DNA of 64,000 nt from AV69 sp963742315 (GTDB lineage Bacteria > Verrucomicrobiota > Verrucomicrobiia > Chthoniobacterales > UBA10450), in the NCBI GenBank assembly GCA_963742315.1, contig CAVULE010000003.1, positions 62,001 to 126,000 on the forward strand. Direction: 5' to 3'. Under the pieces are notes generated by a model that did no database searches, was not told the DNA's origin, and worked only from the letters and a program-made list of their open reading frames with translations. A program made the position numbers and the translations under genes. Below are positions 49,966 to 59,691 of the stretch, piece by piece. Position 1 is the first letter of the stretch. Each line of letters begins with the position of its first letter.

Positions 49966-52542
49966 ATGCCGAAAACTGACGACGATTTGCCCGCGAAATC
50001 TGTCTCGTCGGCGCGCCCTACTGGCATCGACACGGCCCAGAAATACGATGCCGCTCAGATAGATAAACTCGAAGGCCTTGAAGCGGTTAGGAAGCGGCCC
50101 GGCATGTACATCGGCGATCCCGATGAGCGCGGTTTGCATCACATGGTTTTCGAAGTTCTCGATAACTCAATCGACGAACATCTAGCCGGATTTTGCGACA
50201 AGATCGAAGTGACCGTGCACGTCGATGGTTCGGTCTCCGTGCGCGATAACGGCCGCGGCATTCCCGTCGATATTCATCCGAAATGGAAAATGCCGGCGGT
50301 GGAGTTGGTCCTAACCAATTTGCACGCGGGCGGAAAATTCGGCCAGGGCGCGTACAAATATTCCGGTGGCTTGCACGGCGTCGGCGCCAAATGCACCAAC
50401 GCGCTCTCTGATTGGTTCAAGGTCGAAGTCACGCGCGAGGGCAAGGTTTACCACATGGCGTTCGAGCGCGGCAAAACCACCGAGAAACTCAGCGTTATCG
50501 GCGAGATCAAAAACAAAAGAAATACCGGGACGCTGATCACGTTTTTGCCCGACCCGACGATCTTCACCATCACGACAGAATTCAAATTCGAGCGATTGGC
50601 CACGCGATTGCGCGAGCTCGCATTTTTGAATCCCGGACTCGAAATCTCACTGTCGGATGAGCGAATCGATCCGCCGAAAAAGGAGACGTTTCTTTACAAG
50701 CACGGCATTGAGGAATTCGTCCGGCAATTGGGCGAGAACAAGCAGGTCATTCATCCGAAGCCGATCAACATTTCGCGACAACGTGACGAAACATTTGTCG
50801 ATTGTGTTCTCCAATATAACGACAGCTACAACGATCAGATTCTTTGTTTCGCCAACTCCATTCCAAATCCCGACGGCGGAACGCATCTGACCGGTTTTCG
50901 CACTGCGCTGACGAAAGCGATCAATCAATACGCGCGCTCGAATAGCCTGACTAAAGACAAAGATCCATCCCTTTCCGGCGACGATGTTCGGGAAGGTTTG
51001 GTTTGCGTGTTGAGCATCAAACTGCCGAATCCGCGATTCGAATCGCAGACCAAAGTGAAGCTGGTCAACACCGAGATCGACGGCGTGGTGAACTCGGCTG
51101 TTTACGACGGGTTAATGAACTACTTCGATCAAAACCCGCCGATCGCGCGGCGCATTTTCGATAAGGTTCTGACGGCGGCGCGCGCCCGCGAAGCGGCGCG
51201 AAGAGCGCGCGAGACCATCCGCAAAGGCGCGCTCACAGGCGGCGGGCTGCCCGGAAAACTGGCCGATTGTTCGGAACGCGATCCGGAATTAACCGAGCTT
51301 TACATTGTCGAGGGTGACTCGGCCGGCGGCTCCGCCAAGCAAGGACGCGACCGACGTTATCAAGCGATTCTGCCAATTCGCGGCAAGCTGATTAACGTCG
51401 AGAAAGCGCGCGAAGACCAGTTCCTCAAGAACAATGAGATCCAAGCTATGATAACCGCCATCGGGGCAGGGATTGGCAAGCCGAAGGAAGAAGATGGGAA
51501 CGGCAAAGAGGAAGGCCGGTTTGATATTATGAAGTTGCGCTATGGGCGCATCATCATCATGACAGACGCGGACGTCGATGGATCGCACATTCGCACGCTG
51601 TTGCTCACGTTTTTCTTCCGGCAAATGACCGACCTGGTCCGCGCCGGCAAAATCTACATCGCGCAGCCGCCGCTCTATCAAATCAAGCGAAAGAAGCGCG
51701 AAGAGTATGTCGATGACGACGTGCAGTTGAACAAGATCCTCATCTCGCTCGGCGCCGAAGACGTGCGCTTGAAAAATCTGGCCGACGACAAGGAAGTGAC
51801 GGCGGCACAACTCAAAGACATTCTCGAGTCACTCGAGAAGCTGGCGAAGCTGAGCGAGTCAGTTCGCCGGCATGGCGGCGACTTCGAGGCTTTTCTCGCC
51901 AAGCGCAATTCCAGGTCGGGCAAACTGCCGAACTATCTGGTCAAAGTGCGCGCCGGTAACGAAGAGACCATTCATTACTTCCATGACGAAAAAGCCCTGC
52001 GAGAATTCCATGAGAAAAATCCCGATCTAAACTTGCTCGATGCGGAGCTTGGCCAGGAATTGCTTCCGCTCGGCGATTCTGCAGCCAAGACCAACGGCAC
52101 CAGCCGCCGCCGGGGCAAGAAGGTTGAGCTTCATGAATCCGCGGCGATCCAAAAGTTGATCGCAGAGTTGGCCAGGAAAGGTCTGAAAGTGGATCATTAC
52201 GCCGCGAGCGATCGTCCGATCTTTGAATTGATCGAAGGCGAAGGCGACAAGGCCGTCTCGCACCCGCTTTTCTCCATCCCGGAGATTCTTCATAAGATTT
52301 TGGAAATCGGCCGGCGCGGCGTGCAGATCAAGCGCTTCAAGGGTCTCGGCGAAATGAACGCGAAAGAATTGTTCGAGACCACGATGAATCCGGAAAAGCG
52401 CAAGTTGCTGAAAGTCGATTTGAACGATGACAATACTGTCGAAGCGGATCAAATGTTCACCCGACTGATGGGGGACGCGGTTGAGCCGCGGCGGCAGTAC
52501 ATCGAAGACAACGCCCTCAACGTGCGAAACCTGGATGTATAG
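49966..52542 (+). CDS. gyrB: DNA gyrase subunit B
   Basis: GyrB provides the ATPase and Toprim domains of gyrase. The 858-aa protein contains the GHKL ATPase motifs (VLDNSIDEHLAGFC, DNGRGIP, GGLHGVGAKCTNALS), the transducer domain, and the Toprim part with IVEGDSAGGSAKQGRDR and DADVDGSHIRTLLLTFF. It ends with the conserved RFKGLGEMNAKELFETTMNP region. A ~150-residue insertion (~600-745) in the Toprim part includes TNGTSRRRGKKVELHES; insertions here occur in many phyla. ATG 49966 is preferred over an in-frame GTG at 49945. gyrA follows after 99 bp. Confidence 0.96.
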   Translation: MPKTDDDLPAKSVSSARPTGIDTAQKYDAAQIDKLEGLEAVRKRPGMYIGDPDERGLHHMVFEVLDNSIDEHLAGFCDKIEVTVHVDGSVSVRDNGRGIPVDIHPKWKMPAVELVLTNLHAGGKFGQGAYKYSGGLHGVGAKCTNALSDWFKVEVTREGKVYHMAFERGKTTEKLSVIGEIKNKRNTGTLITFLPDPTIFTITTEFKFERLATRLRELAFLNPGLEISLSDERIDPPKKETFLYKHGIEEFVRQLGENKQVIHPKPINISRQRDETFVDCVLQYNDSYNDQILCFANSIPNPDGGTHLTGFRTALTKAINQYARSNSLTKDKDPSLSGDDVREGLVCVLSIKLPNPRFESQTKVKLVNTEIDGVVNSAVYDGLMNYFDQNPPIARRIFDKVLTAARAREAARRARETIRKGALTGGGLPGKLADCSERDPELTELYIVEGDSAGGSAKQGRDRRYQAILPIRGKLINVEKAREDQFLKNNEIQAMITAIGAGIGKPKEEDGNGKEEGRFDIMKLRYGRIIIMTDADVDGSHIRTLLLTFFFRQMTDLVRAGKIYIAQPPLYQIKRKKREEYVDDDVQLNKILISLGAEDVRLKNLADDKEVTAAQLKDILESLEKLAKLSESVRRHGGDFEAFLAKRNSRSGKLPNYLVKVRAGNEETIHYFHDEKALREFHEKNPDLNLLDAELGQELLPLGDSAAKTNGTSRRRGKKVELHESAAIQKLIAELARKGLKVDHYAASDRPIFELIEGEGDKAVSHPLFSIPEILHKILEIGRRGVQIKRFKGLGEMNAKELFETTMNPEKRKLLKVDLNDDNTVEADQMFTRLMGDAVEPRRQYIEDNALNVRNLDV

Positions 52543-52605
52543 AGAATGACGAAGCTGGAATGATAAATGTCGAGGGAAATGTAGCAGTAACGTTGTTCCT
52601 CGTTT

Positions 52606-52633
52606 CGTCATTCGTCATTCGTCATTCCTCATT
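52606..52633. repeat. Tandem 7-bp repeat between gyrB and gyrA
   Basis: Three perfect copies of CGTCATT followed by CCTCATT, just upstream of the GTG start of gyrA. The unit also appears inverted as AATGACG at 52545. Length variation here could affect gyrA expression, but no promoter or Shine-Dalgarno is evident. Confidence 0.55.
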
Positions 52634-52641
52634 TTTGCCCT

Positions 52642-55237
52642 GTGTATAACGCGAACGAAAAGGTAGAGCCGATCAATGTTGCCGAAGAGGTATCGAGGTC
52701 GTTCCTCGATTACTCGATGTCGGTGATTATTTCCCGGGCTTTGCCGGACGCGCGCGACGGGCTCAAGCCATCGCAACGGAGAATCCTCTACGCGATGCAC
52801 GATCTCTCGCTCTTTCCCGGGCGACAGCATCGTAAATGCGCGAAGATCTGCGGTGACACCAGCGGTAACTATCACCCTCACGGCGAAGCGGTAATTTATC
52901 CAACGCTCGTGCACATGGCCCAACCGTGGGCGATGCGCGAACGCCTCGTCGATGGTCAGGGCAATTTCGGATCGGTCGAAGGCGATCCGCCTGCGGCCAT
53001 GCGTTACACCGAAGCGCGCATGACCCATCTGGGCGCCGCGCTCATGACCGACATGGACAAGGACACGGTCGATTTTGTCCCGAACTACGACGAGACGCGA
53101 ACTGAGCCAACTGTTTTCCCGTCCGCCTTTCCAAATCTGCTCGTTAACGGCGGCACCGGCATCGCCGTCGGCATGGCGACCAATATGCCGCCGCACAACC
53201 TGGTCGAGGTCATCGACGGGATCTGCGCACAAATCGATGACCCGGACATCACGCTCGACGAGTTGATGAAGCACGTGAAGGGACCGGATTTTCCGACCGG
53301 TTGCGCCATCTGCGGCATGAGCGGCGTTCGCCAATATCTCGAGACTGGCCGCGGGAGCATGAAAGTACGCGGTAAAGCCGGCGTCGAGGAAATCAAAGGC
53401 GGCAAAGAACAGATCGTCATCACCCAGATTCCGTACAACGTGAATCGCGCGACGCTGGTGGAGCGCGTCGCCCAGCTAGTGAACGAGAAAATTCTCGGCG
53501 ACATCACTGCAATTCGCGATGAGTCCGATGAAAACACGCGGGTCGTCATCGAGCTGAAACGCGACGCGCAACCCGAAGATCGTCATCAATAATCTTTACA
53601 AGCACACGGCACTGGAAAGCTCGTTCGCCGTCATCATGCTGGCGATCGATCACGGGCGGCCAAAACTCCTTTCCCTCAAGGAGGCGAATGCCGCTTACAT
53701 CGATCATCGCCGCGAAGTGGTTCTGCGCCGGACACGTTTCGAGCTGCGTAAAGCGGAGGAGCGCGCCGAAACGCTCGAAGGTTATCTCATTGCCCTGGCC
53801 AATCTCGATGAGTTCATCCGCATCATCCGCGGTTCGGCCAACCGCGACGAAGCGCGACTTAAATTGCTCGCTTTCGAATTCACGCGAAAACAGGTCGAGC
53901 AGATCGGCGTTTTAATTCGCCACGAAGCACGACTGGTCGAAGGCCGCTACGCTTTCAGCGAACACCAGGCAAACCAGATTCTCGATCTTCGCTTGTATCA
54001 ACTGACCGGACTCGAACGGGAAAAGATTGACAAGGAATACAAAGAGCTGATCAACACGATCAAAGATTTGCGCGATATTTTGGCGAAAGAAGCGCGCGTT
54101 CTCACCATCATTAAGAAAGAGCTGCGCGAAATCCGCGACAAACATGGCTCGCCGCGGCTAACCGAATTCATCGCTGACGAAGGCGAGATCAACATGGAGG
54201 ATCTCATCGCCAATGAGGGCTGCATCATCAGCATCACCCATGGCGGATTCATCAAACGCACCGCGGTCAGCGCGTTTCGGGCGCAGCGACGTGGTGGCAA
54301 AGGCGTGATCGGGATGTCAACGCGCGAGGGCGCCACCCAGGAAGAAGAGGGCGATTTCGTGCAGCATCTGTTCACCGCTACAACACACGATTTTCTGATG
54401 TTCTTTACCGAATCGGGACGCGCTTACGTTGAAAAAGTTTACGAGATCCCGGAAATGGGCCGCGCCGCCAAAGGCCGCTCCATTGCCAATATTCTCGAGC
54501 TACGCGCGAACGAGAAGATCGCCGCTACGATTCGGGTCCAATCAAAACGGGCCGGCACTGGTCCAAACGCAGCCGATAATACCTGGGACGAAAACCTGCA
54601 TATCATTTTCGCGACCCGCTCTGGCATCGTAAAAAAATCGAATCTCTCCGATTACGCCAACGTGCGAAAAGGCGGAATCATCGCCATCCAAATTGAGCCG
54701 GATGATTGCTTGATCGACGCGAAACTTACCTCCGGCAACAATGAGCTCGTCCTCATCACCAAAGAAGGAATGAGTTTACGTTTTCACGAAGAACAGTTGC
54801 GTGACCAGGGACGCAATACCGTCGGAGTGTGGGGAATTCGGCCGGAGAAAAATGATCACGTTGTTGCCAGCGCGATTGTGAATCCGACGGCGATGTTGCT
54901 GGTTGCGGGCGAGAACGGGATCGGGAAACGGACGCCGTTTGATGATTACCGGAAACAATCCCGCGGCGGCAAAGGCATCATCACGATGAAGACGGGAGAC
55001 AAGACCGGCAATGTCGTCGGGGCGCTCACGGTCACCGATATCGATGAATTGATGCTGATCACAACCAAGGGTCAGCTGATTCGGACGCGGGTAAAGGAAA
55101 TACGTGAGACCGGCCGCAATGCCATGGGAGTGAAGCTCCTCACTTTGCGCGAAGGCGAAAAATTGCAGGCCATCGCGCCCGTTGTCAGTCAGGCGGAAGA
55201 AGAAGCGAAAGCCGAAATCGAGACTCCGGCAAGCTAA
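52642..55237 (+). CDS. gyrA: DNA gyrase subunit A, reading frame split by one extra base
   Basis: GyrA cleaves and religates DNA in gyrase. The first frame (52642-53592) has the winged-helix domain with KPSQRRILYAMHD, the region HPHGEAVIYPTLV, and the catalytic Tyr in PAAMRYTEAR. It ends early: after ELKRDAQP it reads EDRHQ-stop. The correct continuation, KIVINNLYKHTALESSFAV, is in the +1 frame from 53576 and runs to 55237 with the tower, coiled coil and the beta-pinwheel (gyrA box QRRGGKG). One base too many in ACCCGAAG (53571-53578) explains it. Without it the chain is ~864 aa, normal for GyrA. Confidence 0.93.
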
Positions 55238-55242
55238 GAAAA

Positions 55243-55269
55243 GAGCGCGCGACCATTCGGCGCGCGCTC
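55243..55269 (-). terminator. Intrinsic terminator for the small lipoprotein gene
   Basis: GAGCGCGCG and CGCGCGCTC form a perfect 9-bp stem with a 9-base loop (ACCATTCGG on the plus strand). On the minus strand the stem is followed by TTTTCTT, the usual U-rich tail, so it terminates the lipoprotein gene at 55290; it may also serve gyrA from the other side, though no U-run exists there. Confidence 0.75.
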
Positions 55270-55289
55270 CCTGTGAACGTGATTAGCGA

Positions 55290-55454
55290 CTAGTACCCGG
55301 TGGTGTGAGTAGTCGTTGTCTGCTGCGTCGCCGCCGGCTGCGCTACCGTGGTAGTCTCGTGAGTCGTGGTGGTCGTGGTCGCGGCCGGCTCCGAGGCGCA
55401 CGAACTCAAGCCAAGCATGACAGCCGTCGCGGTAAGAAGGATAAGTATTTTCAT
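55290..55454 (-). CDS. 54-aa Thr-rich lipoprotein
   Basis: The peptide has a lipoprotein signal, MKILILLTATAVMLGLSSCA, with lipobox LSSC. The mature part of ~35 residues is almost entirely Thr, Ala and Gln (ATTTTTTHETTTVAQPAAT, TQQTTTTHTTGY). AGGAA stands 8 bp before the ATG at 55454. A longer in-frame extension to 55580 lacks a better start and would hide the signal peptide. No function is known; such short Thr-rich lipoproteins could be envelope spacers. A terminator follows it. Confidence 0.75.
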   Translation of the reverse strand: MKILILLTATAVMLGLSSCASEPAATTTTTTHETTTVAQPAATQQTTTTHTTGY

Positions 55455-55530
55455 AGTTTGAATTTCCTTTGTTGAGTGTTCGGCGCAAGTGCCGCGGACA
55501 GATGTATTTTCGTGAAATTTTTTTGTCTGA

Positions 55531-56580
55531 TCAGGCCACTGGAACTTCGCGGCCCAGCTCGCTTGAGGCGTAAATTCCATCGATCATCTCCATCAATTCA
55601 AATGCCTGCTCGGCATTGTTTATCGCCGGTTCCTGACCGCGGATGGCAGCGGCAAAATTGCGCAGTTGCATTTCGAAACTGCTTTCGCGGTAATGCGATT
55701 CCAGCGGCACAGTGATGAGCTTCCCCTCTTCGTCTTCGAATAAGGTTAGTGGTTTTAACCGCAGCGTTCCTTTTGTTCCAAAGAGAATGCAATTATTCGA
55801 TTCCCGCCCGACCCATTCCGGACCGATCGGCGTATCATCGGTCAGGTTCGCGGCCCAGCTCGTCTCCAATTCCACAACGGCGTCGTTCGCGAAACGAATA
55901 AAAGCGTGGGCTTCGTCTTCGACATCAAATACCGGCACCTTCACCAGATGCGCGAAATTCCGAAACACCTTCGCGCTAATCGAAACCGGGCGCGGTGTGC
56001 CCATTAAATACCAGGCAGTATCGAGCGCATGAACGCCAATATCGATAAGCGCACCACCGCCCGAACGTTTCTTGTCGGTAAACCACAAGCCAATTCCAGC
56101 GGGAATTCCGCGCGACCGGATCCAGCTCGCACGCGCGCGATAAATTTTGCCCAGGCGCCCTTCGGCGATGATGTCCCTGGCGGTGCGAACAGCGGGAGTA
56201 AACCGAAACTGGCGCCCAAAAAAATAAATCAGTCCCCGTTTTTCTGCTTCATCTCGCAGCACTTTCATTTCCGCGGCGTTCATCGTCGGGGGTTTCTCGC
56301 AAAAGACGTGCTTACCCGCTTCCAGCGCAGCCAAAGACGCCGGGAAATGCAAAAAGTTCGGCAAACAAATTATCGCGGCGTCCAGATCGCGATCGCGTAA
56401 CAACTCCTGATAATCCTCGAACGAGTTTTGCAGTCGGTAAGTTTCGGCAAAACTTTGGAGCCGTTCCAAATTGCTGTCGGCGCAAGAGTGCAATTGGACG
56501 TCCCGAATTTCTGCCAGCGCAATCGCATGCTGCTGGCCTGGCCATCCCGTGCCGACGATGCCGACTTTTAGTTCTTTCAC
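55531..56580 (-). CDS. Gfo/Idh/MocA-family oxidoreductase
   Basis: A 349-aa NAD(P)-dependent oxidoreductase of unknown substrate, probably a sugar or inositol. The N-terminal Rossmann fold carries GIVGTGWPGQQHAIAL (~7-22), and the second motif CLPNFLHFPASLAALEAGKHVFCEKPP has the conserved Lys of EKP (~96). A C-terminal GFO/IDH alpha/beta domain follows, with GGGALIDIGVHALDTAWYLMG. No sugar-degradation genes are adjacent; its neighbours are a lipoprotein gene and arfB on the same strand, separated by 76 and 152 bp. Confidence 0.9.
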   Translation of the reverse strand: MKELKVGIVGTGWPGQQHAIALAEIRDVQLHSCADSNLERLQSFAETYRLQNSFEDYQELLRDRDLDAAIICLPNFLHFPASLAALEAGKHVFCEKPPTMNAAEMKVLRDEAEKRGLIYFFGRQFRFTPAVRTARDIIAEGRLGKIYRARASWIRSRGIPAGIGLWFTDKKRSGGGALIDIGVHALDTAWYLMGTPRPVSISAKVFRNFAHLVKVPVFDVEDEAHAFIRFANDAVVELETSWAANLTDDTPIGPEWVGRESNNCILFGTKGTLRLKPLTLFEDEEGKLITVPLESHYRESSFEMQLRNFAAAIRGQEPAINNAEQAFELMEMIDGIYASSELGREVPVA

Positions 56581-56732
56581 GGCGGATCGAGCAGTCCCTA
56601 CGCGAGTCCGGCTCGGACCTCGATGTTAGAGTAATGCGCCTTCGGCGCACTTCCTAGCATCGCCTGCGGAGCGGCCGATCCACCTCACCTTCTGTCACGA
56701 TGCAAGGTAGAGCGAGCCATTCCTACTCCTTA

Positions 56733-57095
56733 TTAAGGCTCGATTTTATGACGCTGCTTCTTCAGCTCACCCCGCTTTCGTTTCGACTCGAGGATTCGTT
56801 TTTTTAATTTGCCCGGACGCGGTGATTTTCGGCGGCGGTCTTTTTCGCGCAAAGCCCGTTTTGCGGCACGGTCTTTCGCACGCTCCCGTTCGATCGCGGT
56901 GACCAATCGCCGTCGGGCGATTCGACGATTCGTCGCTTGCGAACGCGAATCCTGGACCGTCACGCTCACACCACTCGGCCGATGGCGCAGCGTCACCGCA
57001 GTCGAGACTTTGTTAACATGCTGCCCACCCGGGCCGGAGGATCGTGCAAACGTTTCTTCCAAATCGGCTTCGTTAAGTTGAAAATCTCGATTCAT
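56733..57095 (-). CDS. arfB: ArfB-type peptidyl-tRNA hydrolase (GGQ protein)
   Basis: ArfB rescues stalled ribosomes by hydrolysing peptidyl-tRNA with a class I release-factor-like GGQ loop. The 120-aa protein has FARSSGPGGQHVNKVSTAVTLRH (GGQ at ~23-25). The strongly basic C-terminal tail, KSPRPGKLKKRILESKRKRG, is the part that in ArfB enters the mRNA channel. The short length and lack of a codon-recognition domain separate it from RF1/RF2. The gene is divergent from the hydrolase gene at 57147 with ~50 bp between. Confidence 0.9.
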   Translation of the reverse strand: MNRDFQLNEADLEETFARSSGPGGQHVNKVSTAVTLRHRPSGVSVTVQDSRSQATNRRIARRRLVTAIERERAKDRAAKRALREKDRRRKSPRPGKLKKRILESKRKRGELKKQRHKIEP

Positions 57096-57146
57096 TCGCC
57101 GGCTTGTCTTCCATCTCCAATTTCGATTCGATACAGCATCTCCATT

Positions 57147-58994
57147 ATGAAAGATCGATCACTTGCTGCGCTGCTTGTCATATTCTGTCTCCTAGTCTTC
57201 GCGCCTCTCGCGATTGCGCAAACTTCGCCCACCCCGGAACCCATCGCCAAGCCGAGTCCGTCAGCCCCTCCAGCGGATTACGACCTGCGCTGGGCGGTGA
57301 AAATTCCAATGCGCGACAGAGTCGAATTGAATGCCACGCTTTATCTTCCCAAGTCAGGGAACACGACGCCGGGTCGGACTCCCGTCATTTTCACCCTGAC
57401 GCCTTACATTTCCGACAGTTACCATGCGCGCGCGGCCTACTTCGCTTCGCATGGCTATGCCTTTGCCCTGGTCGATGTGCGCGGACGCGGAAACTCAGCT
57501 GGGGATTTCGAGCCGTTTGCTAACGACGCGCGTGATGGTCATGACATGGTAGAATGGTTTGCGAAACAGCCGTTTTGTGATGGCAAGGTCGCGATGTGGG
57601 GCGGTTCCTACGCCGGATTCGATCAATGGGCCACGGCCAAGGAATTGCCTGCTCACCTGACCACGATTGTGCCGGCGGCGGCGGCCCATCCGGGATTAGA
57701 TTTTCCGTTCACCAATAACGTTGGCATCTCGTATGACGTGCAATGGTTCACCCACACGAGCGGTCGCGCCGGCCAACAAAATCTATTCGGAGATTCGACA
57801 TTCTGGCGCACGAAATTTCTCGACGCTTACAAGCAACACATTCCCTTCAAAACCCTGGATAGTTTCATCGGCAATCCGTCGGCGAATTTTCAGCGCGTAA
57901 TTGGCCATCCCATGGTCGATGCCTATTACGACGCGATGGTGCCGACGCGCGAGCAGTTTGCAAAAATCACTCTTCCGATTCTCACCATCACCGGCCAGTA
58001 TGATGGCGACGAGTTAGGCGCGCTCGCGTACTATCGCGATCATCTGGCAAACGCTTCTGCCGAAACACAGGCGAAACACTTTCTGATCATCGGGCCGTGG
58101 GACCATGCCGGCACTCGCACCCCCACGGATGAAGTTGGTGGAATTAAATTCGGCGGCGCCGCGGTCATCGATCTGAACGATCTGCACCGGCAATGGTACG
58201 ACTGGACGATGAAATCCGGCCGCAAACCGGAGTTCCTCAAAGATCGCGTCGCCTATTATTTGTTAGCCCCCGGGAATAGCGGAGCAAACGGCGAATGGAA
58301 ATACGCCGACGATTTCGAGAAGCTGACAGCAAACCATTACGCGTTTTATCTCGATGCCAGCGATGGAGGAGGAAACGGCGTGTTTCGTGCCGGTACTTTA
58401 AGCGAAAAACCGGCCGGAACGGGTACGGACGAATACATCTACGATCCGTTAGATACGCATCGCGGCGAAGAAGTGGAGAATGTGGACAACGAAAAGACGG
58501 CCGGAGTCGACCAGCGGCGCGCGCTTAACATTGGCAAGGATGGTCTCGTTTATCATAGCGAGCCAGTCTCGAAGGAAACCACGCTGGTGGGATGTCCAAA
58601 ATTGACGCTGTGGATCTCCCCGGATGCGCCCGACACCGATGTCACGGCCGAGCTCGATGAGATTCTTGCCGATGGCACCAGCATCGCGCTTTGGAGCGAT
58701 GTCCGGCGCCTGCGTTACCGTGAGTCGGTTCGACAAGAAAAGCTGGTCAATCCGGGCGAAACCGTGCGCTGCGATTTTGATCCCGGTCTTTTCATTGCCC
58801 GCCGAATGGCGAAAGGGAGCCGGCTCCGTCTTGTAATCAGCGCACCCAACTCAATATATTTCGAGAAAAATTATAACTCCGGCGGCGTGGTGGCAAACGA
58901 AACCGCGAAAGATGCTCACACCGCGCACGTCCGAATTCTGCACGATGCTGGACACGCCAGCGTGCTCGACGTTCCGATCGCGCCAGCTCCTTAG
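57147..58994 (+). CDS. Exported CocE/NonD-family hydrolase
   Basis: A 615-aa protein with a signal peptide (RSLAALLVIFCLLVFAPLAIAQ). The alpha/beta-hydrolase domain of the X-Pro dipeptidyl-peptidase (S15) type (~55-370) contains VDVRGRGNSAGDF and the nucleophile Ser in MWGGSYAGFDQW (~153). A Pfam-X-Pro_C-like beta-sandwich closes it (~400-605, with LWISPDAPDTDVTAEL). CocE relatives cleave esters or amides such as beta-lactam acyl groups; the substrate is unknown. ATG 57147 is chosen; the longer in-frame region to 56937 lies antisense to arfB. Confidence 0.88.
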   Translation: MKDRSLAALLVIFCLLVFAPLAIAQTSPTPEPIAKPSPSAPPADYDLRWAVKIPMRDRVELNATLYLPKSGNTTPGRTPVIFTLTPYISDSYHARAAYFASHGYAFALVDVRGRGNSAGDFEPFANDARDGHDMVEWFAKQPFCDGKVAMWGGSYAGFDQWATAKELPAHLTTIVPAAAAHPGLDFPFTNNVGISYDVQWFTHTSGRAGQQNLFGDSTFWRTKFLDAYKQHIPFKTLDSFIGNPSANFQRVIGHPMVDAYYDAMVPTREQFAKITLPILTITGQYDGDELGALAYYRDHLANASAETQAKHFLIIGPWDHAGTRTPTDEVGGIKFGGAAVIDLNDLHRQWYDWTMKSGRKPEFLKDRVAYYLLAPGNSGANGEWKYADDFEKLTANHYAFYLDASDGGGNGVFRAGTLSEKPAGTGTDEYIYDPLDTHRGEEVENVDNEKTAGVDQRRALNIGKDGLVYHSEPVSKETTLVGCPKLTLWISPDAPDTDVTAELDEILADGTSIALWSDVRRLRYRESVRQEKLVNPGETVRCDFDPGLFIARRMAKGSRLRLVISAPNSIYFEKNYNSGGVVANETAKDAHTAHVRILHDAGHASVLDVPIAPAP

Positions 58995-59124
58995 TCTCTC
59001 AAAATCGCCGCAATGGCGAGGTCTTTATGGGATCCCTCGCTGCGAGAACTACGTTCTCTTTAGTTCTAGAGTTCGCGAATTCCGGTCTGGGGAGCGCAGC
59101 GCTGCGCCACGTTATGAGAGGAGT

Positions 59125-59691
59125 TTACGCAGGCGCAATATTTTCGCGGCCGTGGCGCAACACCCGCGCCATCCAAATCAATTCATCAAGAAATTTTGCC
59201 GTCCGTCGGACGAAACGTTCATCGAGCAACTTGCCGTCTTCAGCAAAAATTTTGCCGGCATATCCAAAATTAACGTCGTTGAAGATAGTAACGAGCCCGA
59301 GCTCGCGCATCACCGGCAGCAGCGCCTCGATCACGCGCGCGCCGCCGAAAACGCCAGCTGACACGCCACAAATCCCAACAGCTTTGTGAATGTATTCTTC
59401 GAGGTTCATGTCGAGGGCATGCTTCAGCAACCCGGGATACCCGTGATTGTACTCCGGCACGACCAGAATTAATCCGTCTGCCCGTTTCACCAGATCGGAG
59501 AATGCTGGATCCTTCATCTGTTCTCCGGCGTCATCCAGCCGCATTGGGATCTCGCAAATGTCCACAAATTCCGTTTCCACGCCCGCACGCTTCTTTGTTT
59601 CCTCGAAAACGAAACGCGCGGCGTTTTCGCTGCGCCGACCTTTGCGCGCAGTTCCCAGAATTACCGGAATAAACAAGGATGACATTCCCAT
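59125..59691 (-). CDS. NADPH-dependent FMN reductase-type flavoprotein
   Basis: A 188-aa flavodoxin-fold protein of the NADPH-dependent FMN reductase/azoreductase family. It has the FMN phosphate-binding loop LGTARKGRRSENAARF (~11-26), the ring-binding VPEYNHGYPGLLKHALD (~83-99) and a C-terminal GGARVIEALLPVMRELG. GGAAG precedes the ATG at 59691; a longer in-frame start at 59796 exists without a ribosome site. It probably reduces FMN or quinones in the cytoplasm. The neighbours do not point to a pathway. Confidence 0.85.
   Translation of the reverse strand: MGMSSLFIPVILGTARKGRRSENAARFVFEETKKRAGVETEFVDICEIPMRLDDAGEQMKDPAFSDLVKRADGLILVVPEYNHGYPGLLKHALDMNLEEYIHKAVGICGVSAGVFGGARVIEALLPVMRELGLVTIFNDVNFGYAGKIFAEDGKLLDERFVRRTAKFLDELIWMARVLRHGRENIAPA

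Noticed and set aside
52615..53334. 239-aa open frame on the minus strand opposite gyrA
   Set aside because: It is antisense to conserved gyrA sequence; no start signal and no domain.
53572..53592. Programmed +1 frameshift in gyrA of the prfB type
   Set aside because: CCC-GAA lacks the in-frame stop and upstream Shine-Dalgarno-like element that drive known +1 sites; a sequence error explains it more simply, so it is reported only as an indel.
55455..55580. Longer N-terminus for the Thr-rich lipoprotein
   Set aside because: The extension would bury the lipoprotein signal at residue 43, while ATG 55454 has its own AGGAA ribosome site.
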